The notes under the pieces were generated by a model, which saw only the letters and a list, made by a program, of their open reading frames with translations, made no database searches and was not told where the DNA came from. Made by a program: the position numbers and the translations under genes. A stretch of DNA of 64,000 nt from Paeniglutamicibacter psychrophenolicus (lineage in GTDB: Bacteria > Actinomycetota > Actinomycetes > Actinomycetales > Micrococcaceae). The stretch covers positions 4,630,443 through 4,694,442 of the forward strand of contig NZ_JAGIOE010000001.1 in NCBI RefSeq assembly GCF_017876575.1, in the 5' to 3' direction. Position 1 is the stretch's first letter. The number at the start of each line of letters is the position of its first letter. Below, one piece after another: positions 44,584 to 53,866 of this stretch.

Positions 44584-45618
44584 CTAGACGGCAGGAACCG
44601 GAGCAATGGAGACCGGCACCCCGGTGAGCAGGGATTCCTGGGCAGCGTCGGCAACGCGAGATGCGGCCACGGCGTCCCATGGCGAGCAGGGGTTTTCCCG
44701 TTCCCCCAGGACGTACTCGATGAAGGCCACCAGTTCGGCGCGGTAGGCGCCGTCGAAGCGCTCGATGAATGTCTGGTGTGCGGTGCCGGAGGGGAAGGTG
44801 ATGCCTTCCTCGGCCGAGTGCAGGGCGGATTTCTCGTCAAGGCCCACCACCACGGTGTCCTTGGACCCCTGGATCTCCAGGCGCACGTCGTGGCCCGCCC
44901 CGTTGTAGCGGGTGGCTATCGCGGTGGCCACCGTCCCGTCCTCAAAGGTCAGCACGGCCAGCGCGGTGTCCACATCCCCGGCGGCTCCGATCCCCGGGTC
45001 CCCGTTGTTCGAGCCCTTGGCGTAGACCTCGACGATTTCCTTGCCGGTGAGCCACCGCAGGATATCGAAGTCATGGACCGAGCAGTCGCGGAAGAGCCCG
45101 CCGGAAGAGGCAATGAACTCAAGGGAAGGAGGGAACATGTCCCCGGTGATGGCACGCATCGAGTGGATCCACCCGATATCCCCGGCATCCAGGCGGCGCT
45201 TGGCGTCCAGGTAGCCCGCGTCAAAGCGGCGCTGGTGGCCGATCTGCACCCGGCCGTTGGCGGCTGCGATTTCCTCCAGCAGCGGCAGGGCGGCCTCCAC
45301 GTCGCCGGCCACCGGCTTTTCGCAGAAGACCGGCAGGTTCGCGGCGATGCCGGCCCGGATCAAGTCCGGGTGCGTCATGGTCCCCGTGGCAATGAGCAGC
45401 GCGTCCACTCCCGAATCGATCATCGATTGGACGGAGTCGAAGAAGCTGGCGCCCAGGCCCTCGGCCACGGTGCGCGCGTAGTCGGCGGCAACGTCGGTGA
45501 TCCACAGGTTCACGTCCAGGCCACGTTCGACCAGCTGCGGGCGCAGCGAATTGAGGTTGTTTGCGTGCATGGTGCCGATGCGGCCGACTCCGATGAGTCC
45601 GATGTTCAAGGTCTTCAT
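44584..45618 (-). CDS. Gfo/Idh/MocA oxidoreductase, inositol 2-dehydrogenase-like
   Basis: A 344-residue NAD(P)-dependent dehydrogenase. GVGRIGTMHANNL is the dinucleotide motif, EKP (VFCEKPVAGD) the family Lys motif, and SGGLFRDCSVHDFDILRWL holds the catalytic His/Asp (HDFD). It resembles bacterial myo-inositol 2-dehydrogenases (IolG/IdhA). The ATG overlaps the stop of the preceding gene (ATGA). It lies just before iolE, giving a dehydrogenase-dehydratase pair; scyllo-inositol or chiro-inositol are alternatives. Confidence 0.87.
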   Translation of the reverse strand: MKTLNIGLIGVGRIGTMHANNLNSLRPQLVERGLDVNLWITDVAADYARTVAEGLGASFFDSVQSMIDSGVDALLIATGTMTHPDLIRAGIAANLPVFCEKPVAGDVEAALPLLEEIAAANGRVQIGHQRRFDAGYLDAKRRLDAGDIGWIHSMRAITGDMFPPSLEFIASSGGLFRDCSVHDFDILRWLTGKEIVEVYAKGSNNGDPGIGAAGDVDTALAVLTFEDGTVATAIATRYNGAGHDVRLEIQGSKDTVVVGLDEKSALHSAEEGITFPSGTAHQTFIERFDGAYRAELVAFIEYVLGERENPCSPWDAVAASRVADAAQESLLTGVPVSIAPVPAV

Positions 45619-46670
45619 GGTGTTTGCTTTCGTGTGGTGGTGTCCGGGAATTCCATGCCGGTCTGGCGTCGGATTTCGTCGGCCAGTTCAAGGGTCCTCA
45701 GTGTGTGTTCCAGCGGGCGTTGCGGTGCCTCGGTGAGTCCAGCGGCAATGCTTCTGGCCGCCGCCGCCGCTTCAAAGTGCAACCCCTCGAAGTGTGCCCC
45801 GGGATCCTCCTCAAAGCGCAGTTCACGTCCGTCTTTATGACGCAGGGTAAAGCCGCCGGGCATATTGAAGGGGCCGTCGATGCGCAGGGTCGCTTCGGTG
45901 CCCACGATCACGGCCTCGGTCGGGGTGAAGTTGTACAGGTTGGTGTTCACGATTCCCTGGGCCCCGTCGGCGAACCCCAAGGCCATGGACAGTTGGCCGT
46001 TCACGCCCGAAGGATGGGGTGTTCCGATGGCGGCCACCGATTCCGCGGCGCCGAGCACCCTGGTGGCGAAGGCCAACGGGTAGGTGCCCAGGTCCATGAG
46101 CGGACCGCCGGCCAGGGCCGGGTCGAAGATCCGGTGTCCCGCCTCGAAGTGCTCTCCGTATTCGGCGAAAACCGAGACGATGTCTCCCAGCGCTCCGCCC
46201 TCCAGCAACTGGGTGACCACGTCGAACTTCGGCAGGAAGAACGTCCACAGGGCCTCGGCGGCAAAGACGTTCCGCACCCGTGCGGCCTCGGCCATGATCC
46301 GCACCTGTTCACCGGTGATGCCCATGGGCTTTTCCACCAGCACGTGCTTTCCTGCCTCTATTGCCGTCATGGCCGCATCGAAGTGTTGCGGGTGCGGGGT
46401 CGCCACGTAGACGATGTCGACGTTTGGATCCTGTGCCAGTTCCTTGTAGCTTCCGTGGCCGGCGGGTATCGAGTGCTTGGCCGCAAAATCTGCCGCACGC
46501 GAGGCCGACCGGGAGCCGACGGCCGTGATGTTCTGCGCGGAATGCGCCTTGACTGACTCGACGAATCGTTCGGCGATCCAACCGGGGCCGGCAATTCCCC
46601 AGTTCAGCACTGGTGCATCTTGCGAATCGGGGACCCGGGACTCGGGAAGTGCAGCGGGGAATCCGCTCAT
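45615..46670 (-). CDS. Gfo/Idh/MocA oxidoreductase (dihydrodiol-dehydrogenase-like)
   Basis: A 351-residue dehydrogenase. NWGIAGPGWIAERFVESV is the N-terminal motif and VEKPMGITGEQ the EKP motif; the DPALAGGPLMDLGTYPLAFATRVLG segment replaces the HDxD element of the inositol dehydrogenases, as in the AFR/dihydrodiol subgroup. I chose the ATG at 46670 (AGGAGCGCCC upstream), not the long upstream frame. It overlaps the following dehydrogenase gene by ATGA. The reaction is unknown; sugar or inosose reduction is plausible. Confidence 0.84.
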   Translation of the reverse strand: MSGFPAALPESRVPDSQDAPVLNWGIAGPGWIAERFVESVKAHSAQNITAVGSRSASRAADFAAKHSIPAGHGSYKELAQDPNVDIVYVATPHPQHFDAAMTAIEAGKHVLVEKPMGITGEQVRIMAEAARVRNVFAAEALWTFFLPKFDVVTQLLEGGALGDIVSVFAEYGEHFEAGHRIFDPALAGGPLMDLGTYPLAFATRVLGAAESVAAIGTPHPSGVNGQLSMALGFADGAQGIVNTNLYNFTPTEAVIVGTEATLRIDGPFNMPGGFTLRHKDGRELRFEEDPGAHFEGLHFEAAAAARSIAAGLTEAPQRPLEHTLRTLELADEIRRQTGMEFPDTTTRKQTP

Positions 46671-46788
46671 GGGCGCTCCTGCGCTTTCTGGCGTTGCCGG
46701 TGTCGGGAATTGGGGAATCAGCTGGTCGCACCCGGTTTCGGCACGCGTTCCGGGTGCCGAAACCGGTGGGCGCCACCGGACTCGGAGG

Positions 46789-47730
46789 CTAGGAGTGGCG
46801 CCCGGCGGCAGGGGCGTCCAGGGCATCTGCCACCTCGGCCTTGACCTCGGCAAGCACGTCGGCGTGGCCGCCGGACTGCTCGAGCTCATGGGCGAGTTCG
46901 GCCAGTTCCGCGCCGCCTGCCATTTGGCTGGTCAATTCGTCGATGGTGATGTCCTTCTTGTCGTAGTAGCCGATCGACTTGCCGCGCTTGAGCAGCAGGA
47001 AGCGGTCCCCGACAGGGAAGGCATGGTGCGGGTTGTGGGTGATGAAGATGACGCCCAGGCCGCGGTCGCGCGCCTGCAGGATGTAGCGCAGCACCACGCC
47101 GGACTGCTTGACGCCCAACGCCGCGGTGGGTTCGTCAAGGATCAGCACCTTGGCACCGAAGTGAACGGCGCGGGCGATGGCGACGCACTGTCGTTCACCG
47201 CCGGAGAGTTGCCCGATGGGCTGCTCCACGTCCCGCAGGTCGATGCCCATGGCGGCGAGCTCGTCCTTGGTGATCTTCTTCATCTTCTCCACGTCGAGGC
47301 TCTTGAACGGACCCACGCCCTTGGTGAGTTCGGAGCCGAGGAAGAAGTTGCGCCAGATCGGCATCAGGGACACGACCGCGAGGTCCTGGTAGACGGCGGC
47401 AATGCCGGAGTCCAGGGCCTCTCGAGGGGAGTTGAGCTTGCGTTCGGCACCCATGATCTCCAAGGTGCCGGTGGTGTGCTGGTGGAGACCCGCAATGATC
47501 TTGATCAAGGTCGATTTGCCGGCCCCGTTGTCACCCAACACGCAGGTCACGCGTCCGGTGTCCACGGCCATGGTGACGCCGGTCAGGGCGATGATGTTGC
47601 CGTAGTGCTTGCCGACGTCCTTGAGCTCAAGCAGGTGCACCGGGGTATGGGTGAGCGGGTCGGTCTGTTCCTGCAGCAGCGTCGCTTGGTCGATGCGTTC
47701 GGTGGCTGGGGGATTATTGGTGTTCGTCAT
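46789..47730 (-). CDS. ABC transporter ATP-binding protein (CUT2 type)
   Basis: A 313-residue ATPase with one nucleotide-binding domain: Walker [11 protein letters not shown]-loop YQDLAVV, signature LSGGERQ, Walker [13 protein letters not shown] and switch His in [10 protein letters not shown]-terminal extension of about 60 residues follows. Most sugar ATPases of the CUT2 family carry two domains; a single domain resembles FrcA-like systems. It follows the permease gene at 28 bases, with AAGGAG before the ATG. Confidence 0.92.
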   Translation of the reverse strand: MTNTNNPPATERIDQATLLQEQTDPLTHTPVHLLELKDVGKHYGNIIALTGVTMAVDTGRVTCVLGDNGAGKSTLIKIIAGLHQHTTGTLEIMGAERKLNSPREALDSGIAAVYQDLAVVSLMPIWRNFFLGSELTKGVGPFKSLDVEKMKKITKDELAAMGIDLRDVEQPIGQLSGGERQCVAIARAVHFGAKVLILDEPTAALGVKQSGVVLRYILQARDRGLGVIFITHNPHHAFPVGDRFLLLKRGKSIGYYDKKDITIDELTSQMAGGAELAELAHELEQSGGHADVLAEVKAEVADALDAPAAGRHS

Positions 47731-47758
47731 GGGATTGGCTCCTTGGTTCCTTGCGCTG

Positions 47759-48814
47759 CTACTTGGTCTCGGCACGTTTCTTCACGATCAGGTTCACGAT
47801 CGTGGCCAGCAGCAGCATCAGGCCCAGGAAGAACTTGAACCAGTCCGGGTTCCATTCGGCGTAGACGATGCCCTTGTTGGCCATGCCGAAGATGAAGGCG
47901 CCGATGGCCCCGCCCACTGCCGAGCCGTAGCCGCCGGTGAGCAGGCAGCCGCCGATGACGGCGGCGATGATGTAGAGGAATTCGTTGCCGATGCCCTCAC
48001 CGGACTGGACCGTGGCGAAGGCGAAGAGGTTGTGCATGCCCAGGATCCAGGCACAGAAGCCCACCCCCATGAACAGTCCGATCTTGGTGCGGATTACCGG
48101 TACGCCCACTGCGCGCGCGGCATTTGCGTCGCCGCCCACGGCGAAGATCCAGTTGCCAACACGGGTTCGCAGCAGGATCCAGGAGGCCACTGCCACCAGG
48201 ACGATCCAGATGAAAACCGTGATCTTCACGTCGACCCCGGCGATGTTCACCGACGAGGCGAAGACGGAGCGGGCCGATTCGAAGCCATCCATGTCTGCGA
48301 TCGAGGGTGTGGATACCGAGCCGCCGATCAGTCGGGTCAGTCCCAGGTTCAGGCCGGTCAGCATCAGGAATGTGGCCAGCGTGACGATGAAGGAAGGAAG
48401 GTTGGTCTTGATCAAGATCCAGCCGTTGATGAATCCGACGGCCAGCGAGACGACGAGCGCGAGCACCACACCCACCCACACGTTGGTTCCGAAGTACCAA
48501 GAAAAGAGGGAAGCACTCAGTGCCGAGGAAATCACCGCGACACCGGTGGAAAGGTCGAATTCTCCACCGATCATCAGCAGCGAGACGCCCACCGCCATGA
48601 TTCCGATGGTCGAGGACCCGTACAGCACCGTGGCGAAGGATGAAGGCTGCAGGAATACGGGTGCCACGAACGCGAAGAACGCGAACATGGCAACCGCGCC
48701 GACGAGGGCACCGAATTCGGGCCGACCCAACAGCGTTGAGATGGCGCCCTTGGACGCCACCCGCTCATCGGCCACCTTGGGGGCGGTGGGCGGGGTGAGG
48801 AGTGTGTTCGTCAT
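47759..48814 (-). CDS. ABC transporter permease (CUT2 type)
   Basis: A 351-residue membrane protein with about 9-10 helices of the ribose/inositol permease family. [44 protein letters not shown] and [22 protein letters not shown] match the family. The ATG at 48814 gives MTNTLL; an upstream frame runs into the intergenic hairpin. It forms the channel of the importer fed by the two lipoprotein binding proteins. Confidence 0.92.
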   Translation of the reverse strand: MTNTLLTPPTAPKVADERVASKGAISTLLGRPEFGALVGAVAMFAFFAFVAPVFLQPSSFATVLYGSSTIGIMAVGVSLLMIGGEFDLSTGVAVISSALSASLFSWYFGTNVWVGVVLALVVSLAVGFINGWILIKTNLPSFIVTLATFLMLTGLNLGLTRLIGGSVSTPSIADMDGFESARSVFASSVNIAGVDVKITVFIWIVLVAVASWILLRTRVGNWIFAVGGDANAARAVGVPVIRTKIGLFMGVGFCAWILGMHNLFAFATVQSGEGIGNEFLYIIAAVIGGCLLTGGYGSAVGGAIGAFIFGMANKGIVYAEWNPDWFKFFLGLMLLLATIVNLIVKKRAETK

Positions 48815-48839
48815 GATGTGAATTACTTTCCGTTGGTCC

Positions 48840-48871
48840 GTGGCGGCGGTGGTTTCATCCACCGCCGCCAC
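48840..48871 (-). terminator. Intercistronic hairpin after binding protein 1
   Basis: A 13-base perfect stem (48840-48852 with 48859-48871) and a 6-base loop lie between the binding-protein gene and the permease gene. Such hairpins typically stabilise or partly terminate the upstream message, giving more binding protein than permease. It is not likely to be a full terminator. Confidence 0.7.
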
Positions 48872-48886
48872 GTGGGTCTTTGACTG

Positions 48887-49882
48887 TTAGCGGATGCCCT
48901 GTTCGGCGAATTCGAGGACCGCTGCGGCGTTCTCCTTGGAAATGATGGCCGGGCCGGTCAGTACCGGCTGGCCGCCACCGATCTCGAAACCGCCGCGGGT
49001 GTTCTGCCATAGCGCATCAACTGCGCCGTATCCCTGCAGCCACGGCTGCTGGTCAACAGTGAAAATGACGTTTCCGTCGACGATTTGCTGGGCCAGTTCG
49101 GGGTTCAGGTCAAAGGAAGCAACCTTGGCATCGGAATTGGCTCCGGCCACCGATTTCAGGATGGTCAAGGTGAACGGTGCGCCGAGCCCGATGACGACAT
49201 CGACGTCCTTGCTGGCTTGCAGCTTGGCCGTGACGGTGGACTGGACCTGGGTCATGTCGGTGCCTTGCACGTAGAGGATTTCCGATCCGGGGACCTTTTC
49301 CTTCACGCCTGCACAACGATTCTCAAGGCCGACGTGGCCTTGTTCCTGAATGACGCAAACGGGGTGCTTGAATCCGTCGGCGGCCAGTTTCTCGCCGACC
49401 GCTTCGCCGGCGAGCTTCTCATTGGAGCCGAAGTGCGTGAAGGCGCCGAGTTCCTTGGACCGGTCCTCGCCTGCGTTCAGGCTGACCACTGGAATACCCG
49501 CGTCGCGGGCCTTTTTCAACGCCGAAGCCAGGGCATCGGGCTTGGCCAGCGTCACGGCAATGCCGTCAACCTTCTGGTCGACAGCTTGTTCGATGAGCTG
49601 GGCCTGGCGTCCTCCGTCCGGGTCTGAAAGATACTGCAGGTCGACATTGTCCTTCGCGGCCGCTTCCTCGGCGCCCTTGCGCACGGTGTCCCAGAAGGTG
49701 TCACCGGGTGCAGCGTGGGTGATCAGTGCGACATTGATCTTTGGTGTTGTGACAACGGCACCGGTGGCGCCGTCATTGGCCGCTTCAGGTGCCCGGCCGC
49801 CGTCACTAGAACATGCTGCCAAGCCGAGGGCCGGAACAATCAGCGCTGCCGCTGCTACCTTGCGCCAGGAAAACTTTGACAT
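48887..49882 (-). CDS. Sugar/inositol-binding lipoprotein of ABC importer, copy 1
   Basis: A 331-residue lipoprotein. The signal peptide ends at a lipobox LAAC with Cys24. The mature part is a Peripla_BP_4 (ribose-type) binding fold, starting with INVALITHAAPGDTFWDTVRKGAEEAAAKDNVDLQYLSDPDGG. It is first in the importer operon and lies next to a paralog at 50223-51218. The substrate is inferred as inositol or a related polyol from the neighbouring iol genes. Confidence 0.9.
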   Translation of the reverse strand: MSKFSWRKVAAAALIVPALGLAACSSDGGRAPEAANDGATGAVVTTPKINVALITHAAPGDTFWDTVRKGAEEAAAKDNVDLQYLSDPDGGRQAQLIEQAVDQKVDGIAVTLAKPDALASALKKARDAGIPVVSLNAGEDRSKELGAFTHFGSNEKLAGEAVGEKLAADGFKHPVCVIQEQGHVGLENRCAGVKEKVPGSEILYVQGTDMTQVQSTVTAKLQASKDVDVVIGLGAPFTLTILKSVAGANSDAKVASFDLNPELAQQIVDGNVIFTVDQQPWLQGYGAVDALWQNTRGGFEIGGGQPVLTGPAIISKENAAAVLEFAEQGIR

Positions 49883-49994
49883 TACAAGAATCTCCTTGAG
49901 TCGTGGGCTCGCCTCGTTGCTCCAAGACGGCCCAGGGATTCCAGCCGAGTGTCGGAGGCGTCATTGGCGCCAACCAGCTGCTCCCTTTCCATTG

Positions 49995-50038
49995 ATCATC
50001 GTGACTACAGTCACACATGTCAAGACATTGTCAGGACA
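49995..50038 (-). promoter_or_regulatory. Promoter of importer operon with tandem IolR-like boxes
   Basis: Minus-strand TTGACA (50018-50023) and GATGAT (49995-50000) are 17 bases apart. Overlapping and upstream of the -35, TGTCAAGACA (50018-50027) and TGTCAGGACA (50029-50038) are two TGTC-NN-GACA boxes. On the minus strand they read TGTCTTGACA and TGTCCTGACA, matching the corynebacterial IolR motif KGWCHTRACA as I remember it. Confidence 0.65.
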
Positions 50039-50173
50039 TATTTACATCAGCCCTTACTTGGCGTCGATTGTTACGCACCCGCAAGGCCGCTCAGCGCCGG
50101 CCGCAACACCAATAAGATCCCGAAACGTCCAGGAATTCTCGCGGCGGGGCGCCCCGGACCGCCATGGCAAGGG

Positions 50174-50204
50174 ATGGGGAGGAACCAAGACGAGGAACCT
50201 CCCC
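50174..50204 (-). terminator. Stem-loop after binding protein 2
   Basis: TGGGGAGG (50174-50181) pairs with CCTCCCCA (50197-50204), 19 bases beyond the binding-protein-2 stop on the minus strand. Binding protein 2 therefore probably forms its own transcription unit. Confidence 0.55.
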
Positions 50205-50222
50205 ACCCGTCACCGCCTTCCG

Positions 50223-51218
50223 CTAGCGGAGGCCTTCCTCGGCGAACTTCAGCACGGCCTTGGCGTTGTCCTTGTCCACAATGCTCGGGCCGGTCGGCAC
50301 CGGCTGCCCTCCACCAAGGGCGAAGCCACCCACGGAATCGAGCCAAATCGCATCGATCGACTCATACCCCTGGAGCCACGGCTGCTGGTCGACAGTGAAG
50401 ATGATTTCGCCGTCCACGATCTTCTGGGCCATTTCGGCATTCATGTCAAAGGATGCGACCTTGGCCGAACTATTGGCCTCGGCAACGGATTTCAGCAGCG
50501 TCAGGCTGATGGGTGCACCCAGCCCGATGATGACGTCCACGTCTTTCGACGTTTGCAGCTTTGCGGTCGTCGTCGACTGCACCTGGGTCATGTCGGTGCC
50601 CTGGACGTAGAGAACCTCGGTGGCGGGGATCTTGGATTTCACCCCGGCGCAGCGCGCCTCGAGTCCCACGTGCCCCTGGACCTGGATGACGCAGATCGGC
50701 TTCTTGTAGTTCTCATCGAGAAGCTTTTGCCCCACAGCTTCTCCGGCGGCACGTTCGTTGGATCCGAAATTCGCGAAGGCACCCAGCTCCTTGTAGCGAT
50801 CCTCGCCGCCGTTGAGGCTGGTGATGGGAATGCCCGCCGCCTTCGCCTTGGCCAGGGCGCCGGCCACGGCGTCCGGCTTGGCCAGGGTCACGGCAATGCC
50901 GTCAACTCCCTGGTCCACGGCCTGCTCGATGAGCTGGGCCTGGTTCCCGCCCTCGGGGTCACTGAGGTACTGCAGATCGATATTGTCCTTGGCCGCTGCG
51001 GCCTCCGCACCCTTGCGGACAATGTCCCAGAAGGTGTCCCCGGCCGGAGCGTGGGTGATCATCGCAACCTTGAGGCGCGGGGTGTCGGCGACGGCACCCT
51101 GGGCCGAGGCGTCCGGCTCGGGGGCACGCCCGCCCTGGCTGGAACAGGCGGTGAGGCCAAGCGCGGGAATCAGCAAGAGCGCGGCCGAAGCCGTGCGCCA
51201 GGAAAATTTTCTGGACAT
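50223..51218 (-). CDS. Sugar/inositol-binding lipoprotein of ABC importer, copy 2
   Basis: A 331-residue paralog of the protein at 48887-49882 with the same length and fold. The lipobox is LTAC, Cys25. LKVAMITHAPAGDTFWDIVRKG, TDMTQVQSTTTAKLQTSKDVDVIIGLGAP and the C-terminal DNAKAVLKFAEEGLR are near matches, with conservative changes elsewhere. I start at the ATG at 51218 with GAGGAG upstream. It may supply the same permease with a different affinity or ligand. Its own promoter and terminator are visible. Confidence 0.9.
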   Translation of the reverse strand: MSRKFSWRTASAALLLIPALGLTACSSQGGRAPEPDASAQGAVADTPRLKVAMITHAPAGDTFWDIVRKGAEAAAAKDNIDLQYLSDPEGGNQAQLIEQAVDQGVDGIAVTLAKPDAVAGALAKAKAAGIPITSLNGGEDRYKELGAFANFGSNERAAGEAVGQKLLDENYKKPICVIQVQGHVGLEARCAGVKSKIPATEVLYVQGTDMTQVQSTTTAKLQTSKDVDVIIGLGAPISLTLLKSVAEANSSAKVASFDMNAEMAQKIVDGEIIFTVDQQPWLQGYESIDAIWLDSVGGFALGGGQPVPTGPSIVDKDNAKAVLKFAEEGLR

Positions 51219-51327
51219 GGGAATGCTCCTCGAAATGAAAGTGAATTGATTGAGATTGCGATTGCCATGGGAACTGGCATGTGTTCGCGGCTGGGCCTTG
51301 GGTCGGCCGCTCGTTCGTTCACAATCG

Positions 51328-51371
51328 AGCATGATTTGTTAATTTCGAGAAGTCAATAGATTGTCAGGACA
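51328..51371 (-). promoter_or_regulatory. Promoter of binding protein 2 with IolR-like box
   Basis: Minus-strand TTGACT (51351-51356) and CATGCT (51328-51333) are 17 bases apart. TGTCAGGACA (51362-51371) sits five bases upstream of the -35. The same box occurs at the importer operon promoter, and the region around it is unusually AT-rich. Confidence 0.6.
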
Positions 51372-51460
51372 AATATTTTAACTAAATAAAAAGGCACACC
51401 AAAGTTTCGCCATTCATTTACTCAATGATTGGCGTGTCTTGAGCGCGGCGGGCGCGGCCC

Positions 51461-52486
51461 TTAGTCGGCCGCCCTCGCCGTCGATCCGCGCACCACGAGC
51501 CGGGGTTCCACCAGGCTTGTGGCCGCTTCCTGCTCCGCTCCGTCGAAGCGCGCCAACAATGCCAAAGCGGCCTGCCGCCCGACTTCAAGGTTCAGGGCAT
51601 CCACCGTCGTAAGCCGCAACAGGTTGGAGGATGCCAGCGGGGAATTGTCGTAACCGAGAAGGGATATGTCCTCCGGAACCCGCAGCCCCAGGTCCCTGAT
51701 GGCCGCGGCCGTGCCCATGGCCATCGAATCGTTGGCAGCAAAGACGGCAGTGGTCTCGGGATTGGCCTGAAGCAGCATCTTGGTGAAGTGAAACCCGTCC
51801 TGCTCAGAAGTTCCTGCGTCACCCAGCACCACGGGTTCAACCCCGGCTTCGTGAAGAGCATGGACGAATCCCGCAGCGCGCTCGCGGGCCGAACCGCCGC
51901 CGCCCGTCACGTGGCCGATTTTCCGGTGCCCCAGGCCCAGCAGGTGGTCAGCCGCCAGCTTGCCGCCACGCCTGTCGTCACTGGTGACGATGTCCGCCCC
52001 GGGAATCCGTCGGAGCCGGTTTCCGGCCAGGACGGAGGGCACTGCGATCCCATCGCCCATCTCGGGGCTCGGTTCGGAGGCAACGACGATGCCGTCGACC
52101 CGCATGGCCAAAAACCCCTCCAGCGGCGAGGCATCCACATGGGCGTTGAACGACCTGTCGGACACCGCCACCCGGATGCCACGTTCGGCCAGCACTTCCT
52201 GCACGCCATGCAGGAAGTCGACAAACCACAGGTTCCGGTAGTCGTCGATGATGACCCCGATGGTACCGGTGCGGCTTCCAGCCAGCGCCGCGGCAGCCCG
52301 GCTGGGCCGATAGTTCAGTTCGGCAATCGCCGACTCCACGGCCGCGCGCCGTTCCGCCGAGACGTTGGGCGAGCCGCGCAGCACCAGGGACACCAGCGAC
52401 TTGGACACCCCTGCCCGCTTGGCAACGTCGTAGATGGTGGGACGCTGTGCTTCCCGGGGTCGGGCAGATGCGGCGGTTTCGGTCAT
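51461..52486 (-). CDS. LacI-family regulator
   Basis: A 341-residue regulator. The helix-turn-helix is TIYDVAKRAGVSKSLVSLVLRG and is followed by a Peripla_BP_3-type sensor domain (GVIIDDYRNLWFVDFLHG, VFAANDSMAMGTAAAIRDLG, LLGYDNSPLASSNLLRLTT). It is divergent from a Gfo/Idh gene at 52625, with a perfect LacI-type palindrome between them. The ATG at 52486 is used because the longer frame runs through the operator region. The ligand is likely a sugar or inositol derivative. Confidence 0.9.
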   Translation of the reverse strand: MTETAASARPREAQRPTIYDVAKRAGVSKSLVSLVLRGSPNVSAERRAAVESAIAELNYRPSRAAAALAGSRTGTIGVIIDDYRNLWFVDFLHGVQEVLAERGIRVAVSDRSFNAHVDASPLEGFLAMRVDGIVVASEPSPEMGDGIAVPSVLAGNRLRRIPGADIVTSDDRRGGKLAADHLLGLGHRKIGHVTGGGGSARERAAGFVHALHEAGVEPVVLGDAGTSEQDGFHFTKMLLQANPETTAVFAANDSMAMGTAAAIRDLGLRVPEDISLLGYDNSPLASSNLLRLTTVDALNLEVGRQAALALLARFDGAEQEAATSLVEPRLVVRGSTARAAD

Positions 52487-52510
52487 TTTCAAACCCTTCG
52501 GGGAAAAAGA

Positions 52511-52556
52511 TTGACAGGACATATGGACAACCGTAACGTTCATATGGAGCGCTCCA
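52511..52556 (+). promoter_or_regulatory. Divergent promoter region with LacI operator
   Basis: TTGACA (52511-52516) and TAACGT (52534-52539) are 17 bases apart and drive the Gfo/Idh gene. TGGAGCGCTCCA (52545-52556) is a perfect palindrome with central CG that fits the LacI consensus TGnAnCGnTnCA exactly, and lies at about the transcription start. TGACAGGACA (52512-52521) resembles the IolR-like box with one mismatch. Confidence 0.75.
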
Positions 52557-52624
52557 ACAGTCTAGGGCATCATCAGCAAATGTCACCACCATCCCCCGCT
52601 TTTTAGTTTCCAAGGAGACACCCA

Positions 52625-53806
52625 ATGTCGAATGAAATCAGGGTTGCCGTCATCGGCGCAGGCATGGCCGGCAAGGCCCACGCCGCCGCCTTCCGCAGCG
52701 CCTCCACGCTCTACTCCCCCGTCCTGCCGCCCATCAGGCTCGTGTCCATCGGGGACATGAACCCGGAATTCGGCTCGCTGGCCGCGCGCCGATTTGGCTA
52801 CGAACGCACGGACAGCAGTTGGCAGGCCATTGCCGAGGCCGACGACATCGATGTTGTCAGCGTCGTCATCGCCAACTCCCTGCACCGCCAGGCCGTCGAG
52901 GGACTGCTGGCGGCCGGCAAGCATGTGCTGTGTGAAAAGCCGCTGAGCGACACCATGGAGGACGCCCGCGCCATGGCCGAGCTCGCCTCCAAGGCCAGCG
53001 GGATCGCACGCGTCGGATTTACGTTCCGCCGCACCCCCGGCATCGCCTACATCCGCGACCTGATCCGCACCGGCGTGCTGGGCGACGTCCTGCACTTCAG
53101 CGGCCGCTACTGGACCGATTACGGATTCGATGCCGCAGCACCCATGAGCTGGCGCTACAAGGGCGGGGCCGGTTCGGGCGCCCTGGCCGACGTGGGAAGC
53201 CACCTGGCATATGTCTCCGAGTTCCTCTGCGGCGACATCACCGCCGTCAGCGGCGGACGGCTGAGCACCGTCATCAAGGAACGCCCCCTGCCCCTGGGCG
53301 CCGTCATGGGCCACGACCATACCCCGGTCAGCGACACGTTCGAACCGGTGGAAAACGACGATTACGCCGCCTTCTCCGCGGAATTCGCCAACGGCGGCTC
53401 CGGCGGCTTCGAGGTCTCCCGCGTCGCCGCGGGCCACGCCAACTCCCTGATCTTCGAGGTGTTCTGCGCCAATGGGTCGGCCCGGTTCGACCAGCGCCGG
53501 CCCGCGGAAATCGAGCTCTTCCTCAACGAGGGTGCCAGCGCACAAAACGGCTACCGCCAGGTCATCCTCGGCCCGGAGCACCCCTACCTGGCCGGCGGCC
53601 TGCCCATGGATGCCCCCAGTGTTGGATTCGGCCAGAACGAGGCCTTCGCCTACCAGGCGCGCGCCTTCCTCGAAGAGGTTGCCGGAGTGTCCGAGGCGGA
53701 GTCGCTGCCGCGCTGCGCCACTTTCGAAGAGGGCGTGCGGAACATGGAGGTCCTGGCCGCGGTCGCCGCTTCGGCGCAGGCCAACGGAAAGCTCGTCACC
53801 ATCTAG
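52625..53806 (+). CDS. Gfo/Idh/MocA oxidoreductase
   Basis: A 393-residue dehydrogenase. VAVIGAGMAGKAHAAAF is the dinucleotide motif and LCEKPLSDTMEDA the EKP motif; the catalytic segment is GSGALADVGSHLAYV (GSH in place of HDxD). Typical length. It is divergent from a LacI regulator through a LacI-type operator and is preceded by AAGGAG. It is followed by another Gfo/Idh gene and the GntR/IolB genes, so a role in inositol or sugar-acid catabolism is likely. The exact substrate is unknown. Confidence 0.88.
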   Translation: MSNEIRVAVIGAGMAGKAHAAAFRSASTLYSPVLPPIRLVSIGDMNPEFGSLAARRFGYERTDSSWQAIAEADDIDVVSVVIANSLHRQAVEGLLAAGKHVLCEKPLSDTMEDARAMAELASKASGIARVGFTFRRTPGIAYIRDLIRTGVLGDVLHFSGRYWTDYGFDAAAPMSWRYKGGAGSGALADVGSHLAYVSEFLCGDITAVSGGRLSTVIKERPLPLGAVMGHDHTPVSDTFEPVENDDYAAFSAEFANGGSGGFEVSRVAAGHANSLIFEVFCANGSARFDQRRPAEIELFLNEGASAQNGYRQVILGPEHPYLAGGLPMDAPSVGFGQNEAFAYQARAFLEEVAGVSEAESLPRCATFEEGVRNMEVLAAVAASAQANGKLVTI

Positions 53807-53866
53807 AACGGCCCCGGTCCCCGCGGCGGCGGGCGCAGGACCCGGCCCGCCGCCGCGAACCAACAC

